A stretch of DNA of 64,000 nt from Deltaproteobacteria bacterium. GTDB taxonomy: Bacteria > Myxococcota > XYA12-FULL-58-9. The notes below the pieces were generated by a model, which saw nothing but the letters and a program-made list of their open reading frames with translations, did no database searches and was not told the DNA's origin. The stretch spans positions 1 through 64,000 of the forward strand of contig JACRCV010000085.1 of NCBI GenBank assembly GCA_016218825.1, in the 5' to 3' direction. Within the stretch, counting starts at the first letter, position 1; every line of letters starts with the position of its first letter. The position numbers and the translations under genes were made by a program. This document shows, piece by piece, positions 50,402-57,945 of this stretch.

Positions 50402-50797
50402 ATGGAAACACTACTCACGATTGTCCACATCTTCGTCTCGGTCGTCCTGATCCTGGTCGTGCTCCTGCAGGCCGGTCGGGGCGGCGGCATGGGGGCGACC
50501 TTCGGCGGCGCCTCGCAGCAGATCTTCGGCGGCCGCGGCGCCGGCAGCTTCCTCACCCGCGTCACCACCGTCTGCGCCGTCGTCTTCTTCCTGACCTCGC
50601 TGACCCTCGCGATGATGAGCTCGCGCGAACGCTCCGCGCTCGAGAAGAAGCTCGCCCCGAAGACCGAAGAAACGACACCCGACGCCGCCAAGACGACCGA
50701 CGCCGCCCCGGACACCGCAGCCCCCGCCGCGAGCCCCGAGGCCGCCCCCGCCGCCGAGGTTGCGCCCGAGGCCGCGCCCGCACCCGCGACCAAGTAA
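50402..50797 (+). CDS. secG: Protein translocase subunit SecG
   Basis: 131 residues from the ATG at 50402. Two membrane helices (LLTIVHIFVSVVLILVVLLQ and VTTVCAVVFFLTSLTLAMM) flank the family loop GRGGGMGATFGGASQQIFGGRGAG. A long Ala/Pro/Glu/Thr tail (~75-131) exceeds the usual SecG length. It assists SecYE at the inner membrane. It is co-directional with the upstream tRNA-Leu and convergent with tpiA. Confidence 0.95.
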   Translation: METLLTIVHIFVSVVLILVVLLQAGRGGGMGATFGGASQQIFGGRGAGSFLTRVTTVCAVVFFLTSLTLAMMSSRERSALEKKLAPKTEETTPDAAKTTDAAPDTAAPAASPEAAPAAEVAPEAAPAPATK

Positions 50798-50821
50798 CGC
50801 CGGCAAACCACCTTCTCGTCC

Positions 50822-50985
50822 GATTCGGCCGCGCTGTGCTCCTCGGGGGGGCGCCCCTCGTCTCCGTGGGCGGCTTCGACACGGGCGTGCTTCGATCGAC
50901 GTCAAGTGCCGCATGTAGGCTTTCCGCCTTCGACTGGCGCGCCACCGTCGGCTTCGCGGCCCCCCGCTGCGCTGCTCGCGCGGCC
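50822..50985 (-). repeat. Third, inverted copy of the ~167-bp repeat
   Basis: Read on the minus strand it follows the order of the copies at 6-378: GGCCGCGCGAGCAGCGCAG, GACGGTGGCGCG, AGTCGAAGGC, a CATGCGGCACTT-type core, GGCGCCCC and GCGCGGCCGAATC. It is more diverged than the first two. It lies in the gap between secG and tpiA; the remainder of this gap (50986-51097) holds only a short GC hairpin. Confidence 0.75.
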
Positions 50986-51097
50986 TCGTCCGAGTTGTTC
51001 CGCACCTCGCCACCTACGGCGGCAACTCCGTAGGGATGGGGCGCGGCCGAGACCGCCCGAACAAATAGGCCTTCAGGCTTGTCGGGTGTTTCGCCAG

Positions 51098-51871
51098 CTA
51101 CTGCCCGCGAGTGCGAACGCTCGCCGCCTTGACGATGCCGGCGAACGACTCGGCGTCGAGGCTGGCGCCGCCCACCAGCGCGCCGTCGATGTCGGTTTGG
51201 GCGAGCAGCTCTTTGGCATTGTCGGCCTTGACGCTGCCGCCGTAGAGCAGCGGGATGGTGGCCGCCGCCTCCGGATCGCGGGCCCGCAGCCGCTCGCGGA
51301 TCATCTGGTGGACCTCTTGGGCCTGCTGCGGCGTCGCGACCACCCCGGTGCCGATCGCCCACACCGGCTCGTAGGCGACGACCAGCCGCCGCAACGTGGC
51401 GGCGGGGAGCCCCTCGATGCCGGCGTCGAGCTGCGCCGCGACGATCTTCATGGTGTCGTTCGCCTGCCGCTCGGCCAAGGTCTCGCCGATGCAGAAGATC
51501 GGGGTGAGGCCGGCCGCGAACGCCGCCTTGACCCGCTTCCCCGAGGTCACGAGGGTCTCGCCGAAGAGCTGCCGCCGCTCGGAGTGAGCGACGATCACGT
51601 AGTGGCAGCCGACCTCCTCGAGCATCGGCCCACAGACGGCGCCGGTGAACGCGCCCTTGTTCTCGTAGAACAGCTCCTGCGCCGCGAGCCGCAGGTTGGA
51701 GTCCTCGATCGCCTTGGCCACCGGAAACAGCGCGGTGTACGGCGGCGCCACCGCGATGTCGCAGTCACGCACCTGGGCGACGAGGCGCTTCAGATCCCGC
51801 ACCAGGGCGAGAGCCTCGGCGACGGTCTTGTGCATCTTCCAATTGCCGGCGATCAGGGGACGACGTGCCAT
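51098..51871 (-). CDS. tpiA: Triosephosphate isomerase
   Basis: 257 residues with the family start AGNWKMHK (Lys12), the catalytic His96 in AHSERRQLFGE and Glu168 in AYEPVWAIGTG, and LYGGSVK near the end. It is downstream of pgk by 9 bp. All catalytic residues are intact; it interconverts dihydroxyacetone phosphate and glyceraldehyde 3-phosphate. Confidence 0.97.
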   Translation of the reverse strand: MARRPLIAGNWKMHKTVAEALALVRDLKRLVAQVRDCDIAVAPPYTALFPVAKAIEDSNLRLAAQELFYENKGAFTGAVCGPMLEEVGCHYVIVAHSERRQLFGETLVTSGKRVKAAFAAGLTPIFCIGETLAERQANDTMKIVAAQLDAGIEGLPAATLRRLVVAYEPVWAIGTGVVATPQQAQEVHQMIRERLRARDPEAAATIPLLYGGSVKADNAKELLAQTDIDGALVGGASLDAESFAGIVKAASVRTRGQ

Positions 51872-51880
51872 GGCATGCTC

Positions 51881-53068
51881 CTACTTCTCGGCGAAGCGAC
51901 CGCGCAAGGCCTCGATGCCGGGCAGGGTGCCGAGCTCGAGCAGCTCCAGGCTCGCGCCGCCGCCGGTCGAGACGTGACCGATCTTGTCCACCACGCCGGC
52001 GGCCTCGAGCGCCGCCACCGAGTCGCCACCGCCGACCACCGTGAAGGCGCTGCTCTCGGCGAGCGCCCGGGCGATGCCCATCGTGCCGGCGGCACAGCTC
52101 TTCCACTCGAAGACCCCCATCGGCCCGTTCCAGAAGACCGTCCTCGCGGTCGCCAGGCGGGCGACGAACTGATCGCGGGTCTTCGGGCCGATGTCGAGGC
52201 CGAGCTTGCCGGCGGGGATGTTCTTCTGCCCGAGGGTCGCGACCTTGGTGTTCTCGTCGAAGCGGTCGCCGACCACGTGGTCCTCGGGGAGGAGCAGCGC
52301 CACGTTGCGGCTCGCGGCCCGCTCCAGGATCTCCTTGGCGACGTAAGCCTTGTCGGCCTCGACCTTGCTGGCGCCGACGTCGTCGCCCCGCGCCTTCATG
52401 AAGGTGTAGGCCATCGCGCCGCCGATGCAGATCGCGTCCACCCGGGTGAGCAAGGCGTTCAGCACCCCGACCTTGTCGGCGACCTTGGCGCCACCGATCA
52501 CCGCGACGAAGGGCTTCGCGGGCGCCTCGAGCAGGCGCGACAAGGCCTTGACCTCGGCCTCCATCAGGAAGCCGGCGGCGCGCTCTTCGATGAGCTTGAC
52601 CATGCCGACGATCGAGGCGTGGGCGCGGTGCGACGAGCCGAAGGCGTCGTTGATGTAGACGCTGTAAGGCGCGGCGAGCTCCTTCGCGAAGCCGGGGTCG
52701 TTCTTCTCCTCGGCGGCGTGGAAGCGCAGGTTCTCGAGCAGCACGACCTTGCCGGGGCGCATGTCGCGCACCAGCTTCTTGACGCCGTCGCCGATGCAGT
52801 CGTCGGCGAAGGTGACCTCTTGATCCAAGAGCTCCGAGAGCCGCACGCCGACCGGCTCGAGCGAGTCCTCCTTGCTCTTCTTCTTCGGTCGTCCGAGATG
52901 CGAGGCGAGCGCGACCTTGGCGCCCTGCTCGAGCGCGTGCTTGATCGTCGGCAACGCGGCGCGGATGCGGGCGTCGCTCTTGATCTTCCCGTCTTTGATC
53001 GGGACGTTCAGGTCCAGCCGCATGAAGACCGCGCGGTCCTCGAGGTTCAGGTCTCGAATCGACTTCAT
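51881..53068 (-). CDS. pgk: Phosphoglycerate kinase
   Basis: 395 residues, normal length. N-domain motifs VFMRLDLNVPIKDG, ASHLGRPK and the FHAAEEKNDPGFAKELA region are present; the C-domain shows VIGGAKVADKVGVLNAL, VFWNGPMGVFEW and VVGGGDSVAALE with STGGGASLELLE. It lies 9 bp upstream of tpiA and 21 bp downstream of an aldehyde dehydrogenase gene; a gap gene is not in the window. Confidence 0.97.
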   Translation of the reverse strand: MKSIRDLNLEDRAVFMRLDLNVPIKDGKIKSDARIRAALPTIKHALEQGAKVALASHLGRPKKKSKEDSLEPVGVRLSELLDQEVTFADDCIGDGVKKLVRDMRPGKVVLLENLRFHAAEEKNDPGFAKELAAPYSVYINDAFGSSHRAHASIVGMVKLIEERAAGFLMEAEVKALSRLLEAPAKPFVAVIGGAKVADKVGVLNALLTRVDAICIGGAMAYTFMKARGDDVGASKVEADKAYVAKEILERAASRNVALLLPEDHVVGDRFDENTKVATLGQKNIPAGKLGLDIGPKTRDQFVARLATARTVFWNGPMGVFEWKSCAAGTMGIARALAESSAFTVVGGGDSVAALEAAGVVDKIGHVSTGGGASLELLELGTLPGIEALRGRFAEK

Positions 53069-53089
53069 GACGTCACCCCTCTTCGTGTT

Positions 53090-54613
53090 TCAACCGAACT
53101 GGATCCCCTGCGCCAGGCCGAGCTCGCCGGACCAGTTGATGGTCTGGGTCTGGCGTCGCATGTACTGCTTCCAGGAGTCGCTCCCCGCCTCGCGACCGCC
53201 GCCGGTCTCCTTCTCGCCGCCGAAGGCGCCGCCGATCTCGGCGCCCGAGGTGCCGACGTTGACGTTGGCGATGCCGCAATCCGAGCCCACCGCCGACAGG
53301 AAGCGCTCGGCGTTCGTCAGCGACTCGGTGTAGATGCAGCTCGACAGCCCCTGCGGCACGTTGTTCTGGATCTCGATGGCCTTCTCCACGCCGCCGGAGA
53401 ACGGGATGGCGTAGAGGATCGGCGCGAAGGTCTCCTCGCGCACGATCGGCATGTCGGGGCGCGCCAAGACGATGGTGGGCTCGACGTAGCAGCCGCCGGG
53501 ATACTGCGCGCCGCTGAGCTCCTTGCCGCCGTATAGGATCTCGCCGCCCTGCTCCTTGATGATCTTCAAGGCCTTCATCATGTCGGCGACCGCGCTCTTG
53601 TCGACGAGAGGGCCCATCAGGGTCTTGGGGTCGAGGGGATCGCCGATCTTGATCTGCTTGTAGGCGTTCACCAGCCGCGGCAGGAAGGTCTTCTCGATGC
53701 TCTTGTCGAGGAGCAGCCGCCTCGTCGAGGTGCAGCGTTGGCCGGCGGTGCCGACCGCGCCGAAGAGCACCGAGCGCAGCGCCATGTCGACGTTGGCGTC
53801 GCCCATCACCACCAGGGCGTTGTTGCCGCCGAGCTCGAGGATGGTGCGCGCGTAGCGCTTGGCGGCGGACATCGCCACCCGCTCCCCCATCTGGTTGGAG
53901 CCGGTGGCCGAGATCAGCGGGATGCGCTTGTCGTCGAGCAGCCGCTGGCCGACCGACGAGCCCGGGCCGATGACGAGCGTCATGACGCCGGCGCAGCCGT
54001 TCGCGGCCAGCACCCGGTCGGCGATCTTCTGCACCGCGATCGCGCACAGCGGCACGAGCGACGAGGGCTTCCAGATCATCACGTCGCCGCACACCGCGGC
54101 CAGGAACGCGTTCCACGACCAGACCGCGACCGGGAAGTTGAACGCCGAGATGATGCCGACCATGCCGAGCGGATGCCAAGTCTCGGTCATGCGGTGGAAC
54201 TTGCGCTCCGACTGCATCACCAGGCCGTAGAGCTGACGGGAGAGGCCGGTCGCGAAGTCGGCCATGTCGATCATCTCCTGGACCTCGCCCAGGCCCTCGA
54301 CCTTGATCTTGCCCATCTCCAACGACACCAGCTGGCCGAGCGCCTCCTTCTTCTCACGCAGCGCGTGGCCGATCTGGCGCACGATCTCGCCGCGCTTCGG
54401 CGCCCCCAGGGTCCGCCAGGTCGCGAACGCCTCGAGGCCGACCTGCATCGCGCGCTCGTAGTCCTCGGCGGTGGCCTGCCTGATCTTGGCGATCGGCTTG
54501 CCGTCGATGGGCGAGACGCTCTCGATGATCTCGCCGTGGGTGTCGAAGAACCCGCCGGCCGAGGCGCCTGAGTTCGTGGCTTCGATTCCGAGCTCGCTGA
54601 GAATATCGCGCAT
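53090..54613 (-). CDS. Aldehyde dehydrogenase, ALDH7 (antiquitin) type
   Basis: 507 residues from the ATG at 54613. The catalytic Glu260 (ILELGGNN) and Cys294 (AGQRCTSTRRL) are present, as is SAFNFPVAVWSWN. The pattern GGGREAGSDSWKQYMRRQT near the C-terminus is typical of ALDH7, the alpha-aminoadipic semialdehyde / piperideine-6-carboxylate dehydrogenases of lysine breakdown. It is not the phosphorylating GAPDH that often precedes pgk. Sharing a strand and close spacing with pgk suggests co-transcription. Confidence 0.88.
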   Translation of the reverse strand: MRDILSELGIEATNSGASAGGFFDTHGEIIESVSPIDGKPIAKIRQATAEDYERAMQVGLEAFATWRTLGAPKRGEIVRQIGHALREKKEALGQLVSLEMGKIKVEGLGEVQEMIDMADFATGLSRQLYGLVMQSERKFHRMTETWHPLGMVGIISAFNFPVAVWSWNAFLAAVCGDVMIWKPSSLVPLCAIAVQKIADRVLAANGCAGVMTLVIGPGSSVGQRLLDDKRIPLISATGSNQMGERVAMSAAKRYARTILELGGNNALVVMGDANVDMALRSVLFGAVGTAGQRCTSTRRLLLDKSIEKTFLPRLVNAYKQIKIGDPLDPKTLMGPLVDKSAVADMMKALKIIKEQGGEILYGGKELSGAQYPGGCYVEPTIVLARPDMPIVREETFAPILYAIPFSGGVEKAIEIQNNVPQGLSSCIYTESLTNAERFLSAVGSDCGIANVNVGTSGAEIGGAFGGEKETGGGREAGSDSWKQYMRRQTQTINWSGELGLAQGIQFG

Positions 54614-54760
54614 GACGGTACTCCAGATTGTGACGGCGCCGGCCGCCACAGCGAGGGCGACCATGCACCTTTGCCGTCAGGTTGGTCAAGGGACCCCCGG
54701 CTGCGCGGCGACGCGAGCGCCACCTCCCCTCCCCCGAGCGCTGTGCTATGGTCCCTCGCC

Positions 54761-55774
54761 ATGTCGCTGCTCGTGCTCCCCGCCGGCCAGAGCCTGCGCG
54801 CCGTCGCCCAAAAGCTCGGGGTCGCGGTCGAAGAGCTGCAGCGCCACGCCAAGGTCGCCGACGTCGAGGCCGTGATCCCGGTCGAGCGCAAGATCGAGGT
54901 CCCGGACGGCTTCTTCAAGAGCCGCACCCCGAAGGGCCAGCGCCCGGAAGCGGTCGTCACCGACAGCGCCCGCAAAGGCGGGATGAACGCCTGGCTCGCC
55001 CTCGACATCGAGCAGAAGCGGACCCGCGCCGCCGGCGGCGTCCACCGCCACAAGGCCGACGCCTCCGAAGAAGACGCGCTCGCCGAGGCCCGCCGAACCT
55101 ACCTGCGCTTCGAGGCCGACTCCAACGAGCTCGCGGTGAGCCTCTACGACCAGATCACCTTGACCCACAGCGTCGAGGTCCGCGCCCGGGCGTTCGCCGG
55201 CATGGGGTGCGCGCACGCGCAGCGTTGCCTGCTGTTCGGCGAGCCCCTGGAGCGGGCGCAGCCGCAAGCGCTGTCCGCGGCCAAGGCCGCGCTGTGGGCC
55301 GACCCCAAGCTCGCCGACGCCCACCTGGCGATGGCGCTCGCGCTCGAGACCAGCGGCACCCCGACCGCCCTCGCCGAAGCCAAGACCGAGCTCGAGGCCG
55401 GCCTCGCCTCACAACCCAATGACGCCTGGTGCGCCGCGGTGCTCGGCCGAGTGCTGCAGCGCCTAAGCGAGGTCGATGCCGCCATCGCCGCGACCGCCAA
55501 GGCGCTCGAGCTCGACGCCAACTTGGTCTTCGCGCTCGAGACCGCGGCCCGGATCAGCCTGGCGCGCGGCAAGACCGAGGACGGCCTGGCGATGCTGCGC
55601 CGCGCCGCCGACGCGGTGCCGACCTACGCCAACGCCAAGATGATGCTGGCGGCGGTCCTGAAGCGCCTGGGCAAGGCGAGCGAGGCCCAGACCCTGCGCG
55701 AGGCGGCCATCGGCCTCGCCACCAAGGACTGCCACCGGCAGCTGCTCGAACGGATCTTCGAGACCCAAGCATAA
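54761..55774 (+). CDS. LysM-like and TPR-repeat protein
   Basis: 337 residues from the ATG at 54761; the upstream in-frame start adds a non-conserved Pro/Ala stretch. The first ~45 residues (LVLPAGQSLRAVAQKLGVAVEELQRHAKV) resemble LysM but lack an export signal. From ~115 on, TPR-like helices follow (AEARRTYLRFEADSNELAVSLY, AAKAALWADPKLADAHLAMALAL, AIAATAKALELDANLVFALETAARISL). Probably a cytoplasmic scaffold. Function unknown. Confidence 0.7.
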   Translation: MSLLVLPAGQSLRAVAQKLGVAVEELQRHAKVADVEAVIPVERKIEVPDGFFKSRTPKGQRPEAVVTDSARKGGMNAWLALDIEQKRTRAAGGVHRHKADASEEDALAEARRTYLRFEADSNELAVSLYDQITLTHSVEVRARAFAGMGCAHAQRCLLFGEPLERAQPQALSAAKAALWADPKLADAHLAMALALETSGTPTALAEAKTELEAGLASQPNDAWCAAVLGRVLQRLSEVDAAIAATAKALELDANLVFALETAARISLARGKTEDGLAMLRRAADAVPTYANAKMMLAAVLKRLGKASEAQTLREAAIGLATKDCHRQLLERIFETQA

Positions 55775-55813
55775 GCGTCCAGCGCCGACGAGGGCGCCCC
55801 ATGCCCTGGACGC
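55775..55813 (+). terminator. Hairpin after the TPR gene
   Basis: GCGTCCAG (55775-55782) pairs with CTGGACGC (55806-55813) across a 23-nt loop. No T-run follows, so it may be a structured 3' end rather than an intrinsic terminator. Confidence 0.45.
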
Positions 55814-56340
55814 GCCCCTGATGACCTGCGCCGGATCGTGGCAGCATCGAGCCGAAGATCTGTTGCCTCGAACCCACACAAACATGTGTAGTGCGCAGGC
55901 AACACAGTGTTGTCTGTGATCTACACGTCGTGCATGTGTTCGATAGTAGATGTGAATACGCCCATGATCCGGTCCGGCGCGGTCCGCCGCCACCCTCGGC
56001 CTCGCCGGCCGCCGACCTTCAACGCAATTACGTTGATTACATTATGAAAAAATCTAATATCCCGCGGGGGGCCCGGTGAGGAGTGGTTTCGATCCCACAC
56101 GCCGCAGCGGCAAGACGCGAGGTATGGGGTCCACACCCCACACAGCCTGCGTGGCAGAGATCTGGTCCCGCAGCAATACGGATATGAAATTAGTATGAAA
56201 AGTGATACGGTCGCGCCCATCGCCGCCGTTGGCTTGGAACTCGCAAGCACTCATGAAGGCGCGGGCGGGAAATCGCCCGGCACACATACAAAGCATTCGT
56301 TCTGGAAACACGAACGGACAAAGACAAAAAGGAGAGAGAG
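55814..56340. other. Long upstream region of the type-3-repeat protein, with palindromes
   Basis: No supportable gene. It is less GC-rich than its surroundings and holds ACACA-N4-TGTGT (55876-55889), CAACAC-A-GTGTTG (55900-55912) and GGGGTCCACACCCC (about 56125-56138), which are operator-like. AT-rich tracts around 56028-56065 and 56170-56205 may contain promoters. The gene at 56341 has a strong AAGGAGAGAGAG ribosome-binding site. Expect a regulated, long 5' leader. Confidence 0.5.
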
Positions 56341-57813
56341 ATGAACAAGCTGCTGACGACACTGGGCGCCGCGTTTGTGATGGTGATGTGGCTGGCGTTC
56401 CCAGGGGTGGCCCTGGCGCAGAACTCGGGGGGCGAGTGCAGCGGCGGTCTCTGTGGTACCCCGAACCAATCCGGTGGCGGCTGCGGCTGCGGTTGCGGGT
56501 CGGTGCTCGTCGCGATGACCGACCGCGGCGACACCTATCAGTTCGCCGATGACTTCGACGGTGACGGCATCGAGGACGAGTTCGACAACTGTCCGTTCCT
56601 CGCCAACTACGACCAGGCGGACGGCGACAGCGACGCCGTCGGCGACAGCTGCGACAATTGCGCGCTGCGCTCGAATCCCGAGCAGAGCGACATCGATGGG
56701 CCGAAGAGCGACGGCTCGGTGTTCGGCGACGCCTGCGACCCGGACATCGACGGCGACGGCATCTTGAACGCCAGCGACAACTGCGCGCTGGTGCCAAACC
56801 GCGACCAGCTGAACAACGACAGCGACGCCTACGTGGCCGGCAACGACGGCACCGCGCTGTCAGGCGGCGACGCCTGCGATCCGGACGACGACAACGACGG
56901 CGCTCCGGACATCAGCGACCCGTGCCGCCTGATCGCGGACGTCACCGGCGGCGCCGGTTGCGACGACGACCCCGACGGCGACGACATCCCCACGGCGCAG
57001 GACAACTGCCCCTACATCTATAACCCGATCGACGGCACCACCGGCGTGCAGCTGAACATGAACCTCGACGCCGAGCTCGAGGCGGTAGCCGACGGCGTCG
57101 CGGGCGCCATGGTCCGCGGCGACGCCTGCGACCTCGACAAGGACGGCGACGGCGTGCAGAACTTCGAGGACAACTGCCCCGGCGTCTCGAACCCGACGCT
57201 CGACTCGCGCGGCAAGCAGATCGACACCGACATGGACGGCCTCGGCGACGCCGGCGGCTGGGAAAGCGGCGGCGAGAGCTGTGACAGCCGCGAGTGCTAC
57301 GTGATCGGCGGCGACCGCGCCAACTGCCTCGACCCGAACGCGGCGTTCAGCATCTACCTGACGCTGGTCGGCGAGCGCCTGGACGGCAAGTTCCAGGTGG
57401 ACCGCGAGATCACGGTGGCGTTGTTCTCGAACCGCCTCACCCAGTGGCACAACTGGACCGCGAGCTTCACCAAGCTGCCGGACAGCTCGGACGCCAGCAT
57501 CATCAACGCCAAAGGCTCGGGCGCGACCTTGGACGCGAGCCCGCAGGTCGCCAACTGCCTGGAGCAGAACGCCGGCGGCGAGTGCACCAAGCTCAACAAC
57601 ATGCGCTTCACCCCCGACGCCCCCGGACAGTACGTCATCAAAGTGCACGCCGAGCTGCCGAACGCCGCGGGCATGGGCCAGAACGCCGCGACCTTCAGCA
57701 TCATGGCCGAGGTCGAAGGCGAGCCGAAGGGTGGCTGCGCCGCGACCGGGTCGTCGGCGGGTCTCGTCGCCCTGGCGCTGGGCCTGGTGGCCCTCCGCCG
57801 CCGCCGCCGCTAG
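56341..57813 (+). CDS. Thrombospondin type-3 repeat protein with MYXO-CTERM tail
   Basis: 490 residues after a strong AAGGAG site. Signal peptide ends ALAQ (~26). Residues ~65-310 carry repeated DxDxDGxxDxxDNC units (DFDGDGIEDEFDNCP, DIDGDGILNASDNC, DKDGDGVQNFEDNCP), the calcium-binding thrombospondin type-3 form. A beta-rich region follows (~330-455), then Gly-Gly-Cys, a hydrophobic helix and RRRRR: the MYXO-CTERM signal, processed for surface anchoring. With its strong ribosome-binding site and terminator this looks like a well-expressed protein. Confidence 0.88.
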   Translation: MNKLLTTLGAAFVMVMWLAFPGVALAQNSGGECSGGLCGTPNQSGGGCGCGCGSVLVAMTDRGDTYQFADDFDGDGIEDEFDNCPFLANYDQADGDSDAVGDSCDNCALRSNPEQSDIDGPKSDGSVFGDACDPDIDGDGILNASDNCALVPNRDQLNNDSDAYVAGNDGTALSGGDACDPDDDNDGAPDISDPCRLIADVTGGAGCDDDPDGDDIPTAQDNCPYIYNPIDGTTGVQLNMNLDAELEAVADGVAGAMVRGDACDLDKDGDGVQNFEDNCPGVSNPTLDSRGKQIDTDMDGLGDAGGWESGGESCDSRECYVIGGDRANCLDPNAAFSIYLTLVGERLDGKFQVDREITVALFSNRLTQWHNWTASFTKLPDSSDASIINAKGSGATLDASPQVANCLEQNAGGECTKLNNMRFTPDAPGQYVIKVHAELPNAAGMGQNAATFSIMAEVEGEPKGGCAATGSSAGLVALALGLVALRRRRR

Positions 57814-57851
57814 AACGGCGAGGGCGCCGGATCCGTAGCGAGTGAATGTCA

Positions 57852-57903
57852 AGCGCAGCCCCTCCCGTCGAGGAAACTCACGGAAGGGGCTGCGCCCTTT
57901 TCT
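57852..57903 (+). terminator. Strong intrinsic terminator
   Basis: GCGCAGCCCCT (57852-57862) and AGGGGCTGCGC (57884-57894) form a perfect 11-bp stem with a 21-nt loop; CCTTTTCTT follows. It separates the type-3-repeat gene from the VWA genes, so the latter need their own promoter. Confidence 0.9.
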
Positions 57904-57945
57904 TGAGGTAAACTTCCGCCAACGTTCTCACCTTGGGAGATCGGC

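Noticed and set aside
50279-51097. Simple inversion of a secG/tRNA-Leu block relative to tpiA
   Set aside because: Inverting the usual tpiA-secG-tRNA order would put the tRNA next to tpiA; here secG is next to it, so a single inversion does not explain it.
50906-53536. 876-codon open frame opposite tpiA, pgk and the dehydrogenase
   Set aside because: Antisense to three enzymes with intact catalytic residues; composition is that of a reversed coding strand.
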